The notes beneath the pieces were generated by a model. That model was not told the DNA's origin. It made no database searches and was given only the letters and a program-made list of their open reading frames with translations. Positions 1 through 9,730 of a stretch of 24,540 nt of DNA are shown here, one piece after another. The position numbers and the translations under genes are program-made. Source of the stretch: a virus; the IMG/VR virus record IMGVR_UViG_3300048555_000012, positions 1-24,540 of that record. The stretch is one strand, 5' to 3'. The first letter of the stretch is position 1. Each line of letters opens with the position of its first letter.

Positions 1-1
1 A

Positions 2-472
2 GATGAAACTAGCCTTTCTGTACAAAGTGAAGGCTGGAACTTTAACACAGAATACAATGTAACTTACTCAATAGATGATGATAGTAAGATTCCATTACCT
101 TCCAACTGCGTCCAAGCTGACGCTCATGCAACACACAGATATCAAAACGTAGTAATACGTGATGGTAAACTGTATGACCTAGATAACCACACAGACGTCT
201 TTACAATCGTCCCACCATTAGATGTTGTATTAGTACAACAATTTGAACAACTACCTGAATACGCTAGACGCTATATTACAGTTAAAGCAGCTAGACGTTT
301 TGCAGCTAGATTCATAGGTGACGCTGGTTTATCTGAGCTAATGAGCATAGATGAACAGGAAGCTTATAATAACTTTAAGCAGTCTGATTCTAGAAGTGAA
401 GATGTAAACATACTAGAAGGTGATGCTAATACATATTCAATAATCAATAGAACACCTAGAAGGACTTATTAA
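2..472 (+). CDS. gp11: Tail tubular protein A (T7 gp11-like), 3' part
   Basis: The C-terminal 156 residues of an ORF that enters from the left edge. The T7 counterpart forms the upper ring of the short tail, between portal and nozzle, and is about 196 residues long, so most of the protein should be here. The stretch ARRYITVKAARRFAARFIGD and the acidic, helical C-terminus fit the tail tube A family, where this amphipathic helix precedes a final loop. The stop codon overlaps the start of the next gene (TAATG, 470-474), implying translational coupling to tail tube B. The assignment rests on the sequence pattern and on the adjacent gp12-like gene. The true start lies outside the window. Confidence 0.85.
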   Translation, partial: DETSLSVQSEGWNFNTEYNVTYSIDDDSKIPLPSNCVQADAHATHRYQNVVIRDGKLYDLDNHTDVFTIVPPLDVVLVQQFEQLPEYARRYITVKAARRFAARFIGDAGLSELMSIDEQEAYNNFKQSDSRSEDVNILEGDANTYSIINRTPRRTY

Positions 473-2958
473 TGGCAGTAGTTTCTCAGTCGATACCTAA
501 CTTTCTGAATGGTATAAGCCAACAAACACCTACCCAACGTGGTATTAATCAAGGTGAAGAACAGATTAATTGTCAAAACAATATAATCAAAGGCTTAGGC
601 AAACGCCCACCATCAGAATATATAGCTACACTAGATGCTACAAATGTGTTTCCTAACACTACAAAGATATGGAGCATACAAAGAGACGAGAACAATAAGT
701 ACATTGTTGCGTTTTACAATGGTGGTGTAAGAGTCTTTGACTTACAAGGTAATGAGAAGACTGTAAGTTACCCTGACGGAACATCTTATCTTACAACTAC
801 AAATCCTAAGAATGACCTTAAGATGGTTAACATTGCTGACTATACTTTTGTATCTAACAAATCTATAACACCAGCACAAAGTGGCACAACTACAGCAGCT
901 AAAGTAGAATACTTTTATGTAGTGTTTAAGGTAACTAACTTTGGTAGAGAGTATGCAATACATCTTACTCACCCTGACTTACCTTATGGTATTCATGCAA
1001 TTATACAAATGCCTGATGGTAGTGACGCTAACCATGACACACAGTTTAGAGATACAGCAAAGCTTATAGATATCTTTAGATATGGCACAAGCAGTACTTA
1101 TTGGGACGCTTCTTCTAGTATAGGGTTTAAATTAACTAGAGCAGACACAGGGGCAACACTCACTACAACACAAGGCTTAAGTAGTTATTCAGCTGTCACA
1201 GCAGAGTTTACATTTACAGAACACCAGTCTGCACTACGTGGTTATGTAGTAGACCAAAACGCTAACTATACAGTAGAGACACATGATGGTGCTGGTAACA
1301 GTGAACTGTATGCAGTTAAAGATGAGATACAAGATTTTACTAAGTTACCTTATTATGCAAAGTTAGATGATAAGATTAAAGTAACAGGGGATGCTGGTGA
1401 TACTACATCAGATTACTATGTTAACTATGTAGGCAATGGTGTATGGGAAGAATGTATAGCACCTGACACAAGTACAGGGCTAGATAACTCTACAATGCCA
1501 CATGCTCTTATTAATAATAATGATGGTACATTTACTTTTGCACAGCAGACTTACACAGACAGGGACGCTGGGGATGATGTCACAAACCCTGACCCTACAT
1601 TTGTAGGACAGAAAATACAGAACCTTACATTCTATAAAAATAGACTAGGTATATTAGCTGGAGAGAATTTAATATTATCAGGTAATGCTGATTACTTTAA
1701 CTTCTTTGGAACAACAGTAACACAGGTATTAGATACAGATGTTATAGATGTTGCAGCTTCAGGTACAACTGTAAACGTATTAAGAAATTCAATATCATTC
1801 AACGAGACCTTACTGTTATTCTCCGACACATCACAGTATAAACTCGCTTCAGCAGCTGAGACAATTACCCCGACCTCAGCTGTGTTGAATGAAGTATCAA
1901 CATTCTCACACAATGCTGATGTAACACCTGTATCTTCAGGTAGATATGCTTACTTCTCACAAGTACGTAATGCAAACACAGCAGTAAGAGAATATTATTC
2001 AGACAATGATACATTAACTAATGACGGTTTAGATGTTACTGTTGCGGTACAAACTTTGATACCTGACAACGCTTATTCAATATTAAGTAACACAACAGAA
2101 GATTCTTTGATAGTGCTGTGTTCAGATACAGCTGACACTCAGACAGCACCATACACTACAGGAACAGCTGTATCACCTACCAATGCCAACACAATGTATA
2201 TGTACAAATACTTTTTTGATAGAGGTGAGAAAGTACAAACAGCGTGGTCTAAATGGCAACTAGACAATGTTAAAATAATAGGTGGGATGATAGACCGTAG
2301 TTTTGTATATTTATTTGTAGCTGAAGGAACAGACACAAAGTTACTACGTATTGACTTACAAGATTTAGCAGACTCAACCATAGGTCATAATGTATATCTA
2401 GACCTTAAGAAATCTGTAACTGGAACTTATGATTCAGGTACTGACCTTACTACATTCACTAGCCCATATGGAGCTAAGACAGGATTACTAGCTGTGAACG
2501 CTAGCACAGGAGCTGATTACACAGCAACAAATACAACAGGTTCAACATATACAATAGAAGGAGACCACACCAGTTTAATTATAGGTCTGCCTTATGAATC
2601 TAAATATACACTGTCACCACAGTACGTAAGAGAATCTTCAGGACAAGGGGCTATAGCTGTCACTTCAGGTAGATACCAAGTGCGTACTATATCGTTTGAC
2701 TATGAAGACAGTGGGTTTTTTAAAGTAGAAGTAACACCTGAGAATAGAGATACATATACCACATTTATGAATGGTTACATTATTGGTTTAACAGGAGCAG
2801 TAGATAACCCAGCGATTTCGTCAGGTACTATTATTGTCCCTGTACAAAGTAGAAATACATTATTTACATTAGATATAAAGAGTAGCTCACACTTACCTAT
2901 GTTTATTCCTAGTGCTGAAGTGGAAGGTTACTACCACAGACGTTCTAGGAGAATATAA
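472..2958 (+). CDS. gp12: Tail tubular protein B (T7 gp12-like nozzle)
   Basis: 828 residues against 794 for T7 gp12; this protein builds the tail nozzle through which DNA leaves. The similarity runs the whole length. The N-terminus MAVVSQSIPNFLNGISQQ matches T7 MALISQSIKNLKGGISQQ. KRPPSEYIATL, GGVRVFDLQGNEK, NDLKMVNIADYTFV, TMPHAL, FYKNRLGILAGENLILS and YEDSGFFKVEV follow in the T7 order, and the protein ends in EGYYHRRSRRI. The ATG overlaps the gp11-like stop. It is part of the continuous tail and internal virion gene block and is probably transcribed late with it. Confidence 0.97.
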   Translation: MAVVSQSIPNFLNGISQQTPTQRGINQGEEQINCQNNIIKGLGKRPPSEYIATLDATNVFPNTTKIWSIQRDENNKYIVAFYNGGVRVFDLQGNEKTVSYPDGTSYLTTTNPKNDLKMVNIADYTFVSNKSITPAQSGTTTAAKVEYFYVVFKVTNFGREYAIHLTHPDLPYGIHAIIQMPDGSDANHDTQFRDTAKLIDIFRYGTSSTYWDASSSIGFKLTRADTGATLTTTQGLSSYSAVTAEFTFTEHQSALRGYVVDQNANYTVETHDGAGNSELYAVKDEIQDFTKLPYYAKLDDKIKVTGDAGDTTSDYYVNYVGNGVWEECIAPDTSTGLDNSTMPHALINNNDGTFTFAQQTYTDRDAGDDVTNPDPTFVGQKIQNLTFYKNRLGILAGENLILSGNADYFNFFGTTVTQVLDTDVIDVAASGTTVNVLRNSISFNETLLLFSDTSQYKLASAAETITPTSAVLNEVSTFSHNADVTPVSSGRYAYFSQVRNANTAVREYYSDNDTLTNDGLDVTVAVQTLIPDNAYSILSNTTEDSLIVLCSDTADTQTAPYTTGTAVSPTNANTMYMYKYFFDRGEKVQTAWSKWQLDNVKIIGGMIDRSFVYLFVAEGTDTKLLRIDLQDLADSTIGHNVYLDLKKSVTGTYDSGTDLTTFTSPYGAKTGLLAVNASTGADYTATNTTGSTYTIEGDHTSLIIGLPYESKYTLSPQYVRESSGQGAIAVTSGRYQVRTISFDYEDSGFFKVEVTPENRDTYTTFMNGYIIGLTGAVDNPAISSGTIIVPVQSRNTLFTLDIKSSSHLPMFIPSAEVEGYYHRRSRRI

Positions 2959-3441
2959 ATGGCACACGTGAGGCGGGCAATATCAGCAGACATAGCTTTT
3001 CTTGCACCTAAGATGAGGAAAGCAGATAGAGATGAAATCAAAGCATCAGATAACATAGGAGCTGCTGAGGCTCTTATGACACCTTTCCAAGAAAAAGGAC
3101 ATAGAACATGGAGTGTCATAGGAACAGAAGAAGAATATGTTGTAGGCATGTTTGGTAGTGTACCAACGTTAGACCGTGACTATGGTGTAGCTTGGTTATT
3201 ATCTAGTGATGAGTTATTTAATTACAAGAAAGAATTTATAAAACAGTCACCTGAATGGGTGGCACAAATGGGAAAAGGTTATAAATATTTATTTAACTAT
3301 GTAGATGTTAGAAATGACAAGTCTATTAAGTGGCTTAGGTATTTAGGATTTAAAACAATAAGACGAGAGGAGCAATATGGCAAAGGTAAACTGCCATTCT
3401 ATTTAATGATGAAGGAGATAACATATGTGTGGCGTAGCTGA
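2959..3441 (+). CDS. gp13: gp13-like internal virion / assembly protein with GNAT-like fold
   Basis: 160 residues, directly after tail tube B, with an AGGAGA ribosome binding site at 2947-2952. Order and size match T7 gene 13 (138 aa), whose product is needed for virion morphogenesis and belongs to a GNAT acetyltransferase-like family. The central part (VVGMFGSVPTLDRDYGVAWLL, then YKYLFNYVDVRNDKSIKWLR and YLGFKTIRREEQYG) follows the gp13 pattern, in which a strand pair is followed by 'WNYV..N..hIRFLKtiGa.f' and a final strand. Whether it acetylates anything is unknown; a structural or assembly role is inferred from position. Its end overlaps the next gene by 17 nt. Confidence 0.8.
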   Translation: MAHVRRAISADIAFLAPKMRKADRDEIKASDNIGAAEALMTPFQEKGHRTWSVIGTEEEYVVGMFGSVPTLDRDYGVAWLLSSDELFNYKKEFIKQSPEWVAQMGKGYKYLFNYVDVRNDKSIKWLRYLGFKTIRREEQYGKGKLPFYLMMKEITYVWRS

Positions 3442-4045
3442 AGCAATGGCAGTAATGTCAGTAATGCAATCTATACAGGGTTATCAAACCCAACGAGCAG
3501 CAGCAAAAGCTCAAGAAGAGTCTAACAGAATAACAGAACAAAATGCTAACATATCTTACCTAAACGATATCCAAAAGATAGAAGGTGAAAAAGTAGAAGC
3601 TGCTAGAGAATTTGCTCTAGAAGATTTTAAACGTAAGATGGAGTTACGTAAGAAACAATCACAAGCACTTAACTTAGGCTTTGGTAATCCATTTAAGGTA
3701 GTACAAGATTTAGCTGGAACAGCTGACACAGATTACGTAGAACTACAAAATGCTTTCTTATCAGACATGTATAAAGCCAATAATCAATATACACAGGCTT
3801 ATGCAAACATGAAGAACACCCGTGCTAAATATCTTAAACCTGTTGTTAAACCTAGTGCATTAGGGCTAGGGTTAGAGATAGCAACAGCGGGAGCTACTTA
3901 TGCTGGTAATCCAAACGCTATAGTAAATGCTCAATCATTTACAGCAACAGCAGCAGAAGCTTCAAATAAAGCTATGTATGGAATGGGTGTCAATGCTCAA
4001 AGACAGTTAACAGGAAACAAAACTCCATATCTTTTAGGAAAATAA
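3425..4045 (+). CDS. gp14: gp14-like internal virion protein B
   Basis: 206 residues against 196 in T7. The family is ejected ahead of the DNA and forms a channel through the outer membrane. Visible features are the MCGVAEAMAVMSVMQSIQGYQTQRAAAKAQ start, which parallels T7 MCWAAAIPIAISGAQAISGQ, a long Gln/Glu/Lys-rich helical middle (about 20-80), and an Ala/Gly-rich hydrophobic stretch near 145-165. The start is supported by AAGGAG at 3413-3418, and the gene begins inside the end of the gp13-like gene. It precedes the gp15-like gene by 3 nt. The assignment is by size, N-terminal pattern and conserved order. Confidence 0.9.
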   Translation: MCGVAEAMAVMSVMQSIQGYQTQRAAAKAQEESNRITEQNANISYLNDIQKIEGEKVEAAREFALEDFKRKMELRKKQSQALNLGFGNPFKVVQDLAGTADTDYVELQNAFLSDMYKANNQYTQAYANMKNTRAKYLKPVVKPSALGLGLEIATAGATYAGNPNAIVNAQSFTATAAEASNKAMYGMGVNAQRQLTGNKTPYLLGK

Positions 4046-4048
4046 ACA

Positions 4049-5881
4049 ATGGCATATGAATCTAAAGTAACCAATAAATACTTCGGCACTACATTTGCGG
4101 GTGCTGGTAAAGCTAGTGTAGAACAAACAGAACTCGGTGGTCTTGTTAATTCATTAAAAAACGTTGCCCCACAAATAGAACAGCTAGGTACACAATACAT
4201 TAAAACTAAACAAGACGAAGCGGCTGTAGAGATTAATAAATTAAAAGCACAGGGAATGTCAACTGAAAGTATTAAAAAAGTTATTGATTCAGGTTCTAAT
4301 GAAATACTAAGTAACATGTATGCGTCTGCTACTAACAACGTGTGGCTAGGTAAATTAAAAGCAGCTGAGGATATTAACTTGGCTAAACAAAATTTAGCTA
4401 ACTACAATCCTGATGAACAAACTATGGATGAGTTTCTATCTGAGTTTGTACAAACAGATTTTACAAAAGTAGATAAATATTATGCTGGTGGTTACTCTTC
4501 TATATTTAATGAACAGAAAGCTAAGCTATTATCTGTTGACGCTGAAGAAAGATTTAAAGTGGCGTCTCAAAAGAAAACACAAAGCTTAGGTAACTTTATG
4601 TTAGCCAATGACGCTACGGATGAGGAAGGCGTCAGTATCTTTGCTAAACTTCCACAAGATGGAACATACAGCAATAAACAAATAAATGACGCAGCTTTGT
4701 TTGCTGCTACTACTTTGTATTCTACAGGTAAGACAGTAGACGATTTAGATAGAGCAATAGAGTATCTAAATGCTGACAGAGGTGCTGGTAAGAATGGTCA
4801 AAAACTAGGGTCGTTGTTATCAGCCAATAATAAAGACGCAACAGCCTTAAAAAAGAAAATAGAAGACAGAAGAATGACCTTAGTGCAACAGAATCGTCAA
4901 CTTAGAAAGTATCAAGAAGAGGATGAAGTTACTAACATATTTAAAAAAGCAATGGATATGGAAAACTTAACTGCTGTAGAAATAGACCAACTCAAAGAAG
5001 AATTACAAGTATATGGAAACCCAACCTATGTAGACAATTTAATTAAAATTGTTAATCAAACACAATCACCTAATTCTGACGCAGCTTCTATAAACCAATT
5101 TAGAAGAAGGATAGCAGAAGGTCAATTTGATAGTCTTGAAGAAATGCTAGAAGCAGTGGACAAAGCTGGTGTTCCTTATAATGATAGCTTTAGAGTGCTA
5201 CTTAGAGAATCAGAAACACGTAAGCCTATCTATGAAAGAGATTCTATTTACAAGGCTAAAACAGATGAGATAGTTAAAGCTACATCTGAAGATTTAACTG
5301 GTCGAAGAAGTACACTAAAAGCTAGTGATGTTAGAGATTTTGTAGAAAATGAAATAATAGACTTTTATTCTTCTGAAGAAGGTAGAAATGCAACCCGTGA
5401 TGAAAAAAGAGCATTTATGAAAGAAATCAAAGAAAGTGTAATTGACCAGTTTAAGCTTTATGGTCAAACGGAATCACAAAGAAAAACAGATGTTGAAACA
5501 CGTAGAGAAAAAGCAGAGCGTAAACAAAGAGAAGCAGATGAAAGAGAAGCTTTAATTACAAAACTTACAGATAAAGCAACTGGTCTAACTCAAGACTTTG
5601 ACAACACTGAAGCTATTAGTAAGAAACCAACATTTACGGATGATGATGATAAATTCTTAACTAGTGACGCTGAAGACCAGCGTACATTTAAACTAGATAA
5701 ATTGTATCCATACATCAACAACTTTGTAAAAGATTACTTTGATAATGCTACAAGAGAAGATATGTCTCAATATTGGGAATCGTTAGAACAATCTGGCGTA
5801 CAAAACTTTTATAATGTTTTAGCAGATATTCTACAGGTATCATCTGAAGACGTACAAAACGCACTGGGAGATTATAAATAA
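4049..5881 (+). CDS. gp15: gp15-like internal virion protein C
   Basis: 610 residues, strongly helical and charged, lying between the gp14- and gp16-like genes. In T7 gp15 (747 aa) forms the periplasmic tube of the ejection channel with gp16. No catalytic motif is visible. The N-terminus (AYESKVTNKYFGTTFAGAGKASVEQTELGG) resembles marine T7-like internal core proteins. Residues about 470-515 are a continuous Lys/Glu/Arg-rich segment suggesting a coiled coil, and the C-terminus is acidic. The stop codon overlaps the next start (TAATG, 5879-5883). The protein is shorter than in T7. The assignment leans on gene order and general character, so it is less certain than for gp12 or gp16. Confidence 0.8.
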   Translation: MAYESKVTNKYFGTTFAGAGKASVEQTELGGLVNSLKNVAPQIEQLGTQYIKTKQDEAAVEINKLKAQGMSTESIKKVIDSGSNEILSNMYASATNNVWLGKLKAAEDINLAKQNLANYNPDEQTMDEFLSEFVQTDFTKVDKYYAGGYSSIFNEQKAKLLSVDAEERFKVASQKKTQSLGNFMLANDATDEEGVSIFAKLPQDGTYSNKQINDAALFAATTLYSTGKTVDDLDRAIEYLNADRGAGKNGQKLGSLLSANNKDATALKKKIEDRRMTLVQQNRQLRKYQEEDEVTNIFKKAMDMENLTAVEIDQLKEELQVYGNPTYVDNLIKIVNQTQSPNSDAASINQFRRRIAEGQFDSLEEMLEAVDKAGVPYNDSFRVLLRESETRKPIYERDSIYKAKTDEIVKATSEDLTGRRSTLKASDVRDFVENEIIDFYSSEEGRNATRDEKRAFMKEIKESVIDQFKLYGQTESQRKTDVETRREKAERKQREADEREALITKLTDKATGLTQDFDNTEAISKKPTFTDDDDKFLTSDAEDQRTFKLDKLYPYINNFVKDYFDNATREDMSQYWESLEQSGVQNFYNVLADILQVSSEDVQNALGDYK

Positions 5882-8800
5882 TGGTAGATTTTACCAACCC
5901 TTTTGAAACACAGCAAAAAGAAGACGCTAATGACCGCCGAGCAAGAACTAGAAAAGCTAGGCAAGAAAAGTTACAAACAGAAAACTTAAGAAAAGCTGAA
6001 ACAGAAAAACGTGCTCTAGATGAAATACAATCAGAAAGATTTATTGAAACAGCTAGAAGTTATTATAACTATAGAGAAGGAACAGAAGAGTACAATGATT
6101 ATTCTTCAGCTGATATCTTAGAAAAGTTTTATGAAGACAGAACATGGGGAAACTATAACACCTTTGCTATGGGGGCAGACGTAACTGCTACATCTACCGA
6201 AGAAAATGATGATAGATTAAAACAGTTTGCATACTTACAACAAACCTTTGAAACATTGCCATCATTTTGGAATGACCCCAATAGGACATTTGGTGAGTGG
6301 TTAGTAGACGCTGGGGGAGCAATGATAGCTGACCCTATAAATTTAATAGGTGCTGGTGTAGGTGGTATAGCTTCTAAAGAAGCATTTAAACAAGCTTTAA
6401 AACAACAGCTTAAAGGTAAGATGGCTAAAGAGATTACTGATAAGCAAATTAAAGAAGCAGCTAAGCAAGCACAAAAGGAAGCATTAGGTAAAGCAGCTAA
6501 GAAAGGAGCAGCTATAGAAGGCAGTATATCAGCTTTTGCTGGCGGGACACATGACACTTTACTACAAGTCAACGCTATTAACACAGGTGTACAAGACGAG
6601 TTTAGTTTTAAACAAATGGGAGTAGCAGCTGGTGTTAGTAGTGTATTCGGCTCAGCCTTTGGTGCTGGTACATCTGCATTTAGTTTTAAACTAACAAGTA
6701 AACAAATGCAAAACACAGCTGTAAAACAATTAAAAGATTTACATGACTACGGTGTTGACACCACAACAGGTAGAACCTTATTTAAGGACTTAACAGAGGT
6801 GAAACAATCACCTATGCTGTATAAGAACAAACCTAAAAAAGCCAAAGATGACCCATCTTTTAGTAAAATAGAGATGGACACCGACAATCCTACCTTTATC
6901 AAAAACCTTAGAGACATACCGCTAGGAAGGGGAAAACCACCTTATAAAGATTTTAACTATGACAGAATGGATGACCCTAAAAATGCACAACTGTTAGATA
7001 GGATTATTCAAGAAACAGCTTTAGAATTAACATCACCTAAAGTATCACTAAAACAAATGAGAGAAATAGCTGAAGAAATGGGATTAGACCCTGAAGAGGT
7101 CTTAAGAAGAGGTGAGGATTTAGCGTCACAAAAAGATATGTTTGCTGTAGTAATTGCACATAGTAATTTAATACAACGTCAATTATATGAAGTACAAATG
7201 TTAAGTAATAGGCTTAACAGACCTGATTTATCAGCTGCGGACAGAAAACAACTAGTAGAAGAAAGTGTAAAACGATTAGGATTAGTACGTTCATTGTCTA
7301 AAAAACAAAAAAAAATTACAGAAAACCCAGCAAGGGCAACCACAGCTGGACGAGTTACAAGAACAGCAATGGAAGCTGCTGATTTAAAATCAGACCCACA
7401 AGACCCTGTAATGAAAAGACTTTTAGAAGATGACCCTGAAGAGTTTTTAAAACGTATTGCATTATTAGACGACGACAAACAAATAATAATGGCATTAGAT
7501 AATGTTAAGAATTTTAAAAAGTTAGATTTAGCAGCTGAGTATGTTAACAATAACCTGTTGTCTTCTCCTGATACTCATATACTAAACATTATGTCAGGTA
7601 TGACTCAGTACATACACAAACCTTTTGTAATGGCGTTCAAAGCCGCTAACCTTGCAAAGCATGATAGACAACGTGCACAAGCAGTATTTAGAGAAGCTTA
7701 CAATACATTAGCTATGCAGTTTGCGTATACAGGACACGCTTTGTCTAGAGCAAAAGCTGCATTTATACAAGGAAGACCTTTACTAGATAGACAACAATTA
7801 AAGGTAGATAGCAACATTAGACAAGGACAACTACAAAGATGGTTAAACGCTAGTGCAGAACTGATAACAACACCACTAGGTAGAACAGGGGCACTAATGC
7901 AAAAGTATTTAGTAGAACCAACCACCTATGCTGTAACCACACCACTAAGAACATTAGGAGCTGGAGATGAGTTTCTAAAACAAATGTTATTTAAAGGTAG
8001 AATGGCTGCTAATATACATGAAATTATTGTAGCTAAACACCCTGAACTAGTGAGTAACAAGTGGAACGCTTTTAAACAAACCAAAGAATATAAAGCTAAA
8101 TTTAAAGAGTATGAAAAAATATACACAGATAGTAAAGGTGAGGCTAAAAAGTTAGAAGACTTTACACCTGAAGAGAAAGCACAACTAAGACCTGAAGATT
8201 TAAAAGCATACAACACACCTTTACGTTATGCACAAGAGGGTTCATACACACAAGACTATGAGGTAAAAGACGTTATTACAAATGGCTCAGCTCCCGTTAA
8301 CATTACTAAAGGTATAATGGAATTTACTCAGAAATTTCCTTTATTGCGTGTCATAGGTATGCACTTTATTAATACACCGTCTAACTTAATTAGGTGGAAC
8401 ATGCAACACTTACCATTTCTAGGGCGTTTTCAAATAGAAATGAGACAACTACTAAGGACTAAAGACGGTGGTACTCTTAACTTTGACCCAAGAAAAGATG
8501 GGTTAGCTATGACTGACTTATCTAAAGCAGTCGACCCTGAGGCAGCAGCTGAGGCTATTGGACGCATACAAATGGGTTACGTAATATGGACAGCTGGTAT
8601 CTATGCGGCTTTGACAGGTAAAGTTACAGGTGGTGGTGACAGAGATTATAGAGTTAACAAAGAACGTACTAAAGCTACTGGTTGGCAACCATATTCTTAT
8701 AGAAGAGATGATGGTGGTTACGTTAGTTTTAATAGATTAGACCCAATGTTTATGCCGTTTGGTATTGCAGCAGATTTGGTAGATTTATATGAAATGCAAC

Positions 8801-9693
8801 AAGCACACAACTCTCAGGTGTTGCCTAAAGGCTATGAAGACAAAAGTAATGAAGTAGCATTAACAACGATTGCTACTATTGTTAGAAATTTAACATCTAA
8901 GTTTTATACAACAAATATATTAGACACAGCTCATTTCTTTTTATCAGACGAAGCAATGCGTATGCAATCAGCTGAAAGAACAGCTGGTTCTATTATGGCT
9001 AGAGCAATATACAAAGCTACACCTTTATCAGGGTTCTTACGTTATAACAATAGAGTATGGGATGACGAAGCAAAAGAATTAACCAGTTTTATGGACAGGA
9101 TGAAACGTCTAGACCCTACAGGAGCTGACGGTGTTATGCCTGAAAGAAACATGTTTGGTGAAAAAGTTAAAAGACCTAAAGGATGGTTCTTAGGAATGAA
9201 GCTGGTTTCTTCTCCATTTGCATGGACTGAATTTGAGAACCCAGCAGTAGCTAATTTCTTTAGAAACAGAGAATTTAACTATACAAGACCGCCTACTAAA
9301 GTCCCTTTAACTCAATTAGATTTAAGAGACCTTAAGAACAAAAACGGACAATCAGCTTATGATTACATGATGGAACAGGTAGGTGAAACTAGGTGGAGAT
9401 ACAAAAAGAAAAAGAATTTAACTTTAAGACAATATATTGAAGAGTTAATAATGGATAAAAATAGTTACATTTATTCGCTCCCATCACCTGAGTACACATT
9501 GTTAAAAGATTATCAACAAAAAGAAATACTAAAGATAATTGACAGTGCTGAAAATGAAGCATGGGCTAAAACAAGAGAAGCTTTTCCTGAGATAGACGAG
9601 ACAGTACTTAGAGGTAAACTATTCGACGCTGAGGGCTTTGTTAAATATAAAGCAGACAGGGAAAAAGTACTACAGAATATCTTAGACTATTAA
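5881..9693 (+). CDS. gp16: gp16-like internal virion protein D
   Basis: 1270 residues, the largest gene here, close to the 1318 of T7 gp16, which is ejected into the cell and spans the inner membrane to translocate DNA. Features: a basic, charged N-terminus (1-50), a Gly/Ala-rich hydrophobic stretch (about 140-160), an Ala/Lys/Gln helical region (about 160-210), an Ala/Gly-rich segment (about 245-265) and a long mixed C-terminal part with many aromatics. T7 gp16 starts with a lytic transglycosylase domain. No such domain (no ESA/GLMQ-type motif) can be found at this N-terminus, so the enzyme activity appears absent or moved elsewhere. The TAA at the end is also the TAA of a promoter-like motif (9690-9710). 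Confidence 0.88.
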   Translation: MVDFTNPFETQQKEDANDRRARTRKARQEKLQTENLRKAETEKRALDEIQSERFIETARSYYNYREGTEEYNDYSSADILEKFYEDRTWGNYNTFAMGADVTATSTEENDDRLKQFAYLQQTFETLPSFWNDPNRTFGEWLVDAGGAMIADPINLIGAGVGGIASKEAFKQALKQQLKGKMAKEITDKQIKEAAKQAQKEALGKAAKKGAAIEGSISAFAGGTHDTLLQVNAINTGVQDEFSFKQMGVAAGVSSVFGSAFGAGTSAFSFKLTSKQMQNTAVKQLKDLHDYGVDTTTGRTLFKDLTEVKQSPMLYKNKPKKAKDDPSFSKIEMDTDNPTFIKNLRDIPLGRGKPPYKDFNYDRMDDPKNAQLLDRIIQETALELTSPKVSLKQMREIAEEMGLDPEEVLRRGEDLASQKDMFAVVIAHSNLIQRQLYEVQMLSNRLNRPDLSAADRKQLVEESVKRLGLVRSLSKKQKKITENPARATTAGRVTRTAMEAADLKSDPQDPVMKRLLEDDPEEFLKRIALLDDDKQIIMALDNVKNFKKLDLAAEYVNNNLLSSPDTHILNIMSGMTQYIHKPFVMAFKAANLAKHDRQRAQAVFREAYNTLAMQFAYTGHALSRAKAAFIQGRPLLDRQQLKVDSNIRQGQLQRWLNASAELITTPLGRTGALMQKYLVEPTTYAVTTPLRTLGAGDEFLKQMLFKGRMAANIHEIIVAKHPELVSNKWNAFKQTKEYKAKFKEYEKIYTDSKGEAKKLEDFTPEEKAQLRPEDLKAYNTPLRYAQEGSYTQDYEVKDVITNGSAPVNITKGIMEFTQKFPLLRVIGMHFINTPSNLIRWNMQHLPFLGRFQIEMRQLLRTKDGGTLNFDPRKDGLAMTDLSKAVDPEAAAEAIGRIQMGYVIWTAGIYAALTGKVTGGGDRDYRVNKERTKATGWQPYSYRRDDGGYVSFNRLDPMFMPFGIAADLVDLYEMQQAHNSQVLPKGYEDKSNEVALTTIATIVRNLTSKFYTTNILDTAHFFLSDEAMRMQSAERTAGSIMARAIYKATPLSGFLRYNNRVWDDEAKELTSFMDRMKRLDPTGADGVMPERNMFGEKVKRPKGWFLGMKLVSSPFAWTEFENPAVANFFRNREFNYTRPPTKVPLTQLDLRDLKNKNGQSAYDYMMEQVGETRWRYKKKKNLTLRQYIEELIMDKNSYIYSLPSPEYTLLKDYQQKEILKIIDSAENEAWAKTREAFPEIDETVLRGKLFDAEGFVKYKADREKVLQNILDY

Positions 9694-9710
9694 AGTCCCC
9701 GTCTTAGAAG
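9690..9710 (+). promoter_or_regulatory. Candidate phage RNA polymerase promoter, phi17-like (degenerate copy)
   Basis: TTAAAGTCCCCGTCTTAGAA lies in the only sizeable gap of the structural block (9694-9730) and agrees at 15 of 21 positions with the exact motif found at 18673 and 23217. As in those copies, its TAA is the stop codon of the upstream gene. T7 places promoter phi17 at the equivalent spot, just before the tail fibre gene. A role as promoter is inference; it is the weakest copy. Confidence 0.45.
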
Positions 9711-9730
9711 AATCAATTTAGAGGAAACAC

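Noticed and set aside
9296-9312. Another promoter-like motif (TAAAGTCCC) inside the gp16-like gene
   Set aside because: It matches only the first nine or ten positions, lies mid-gene and is explained by codons.
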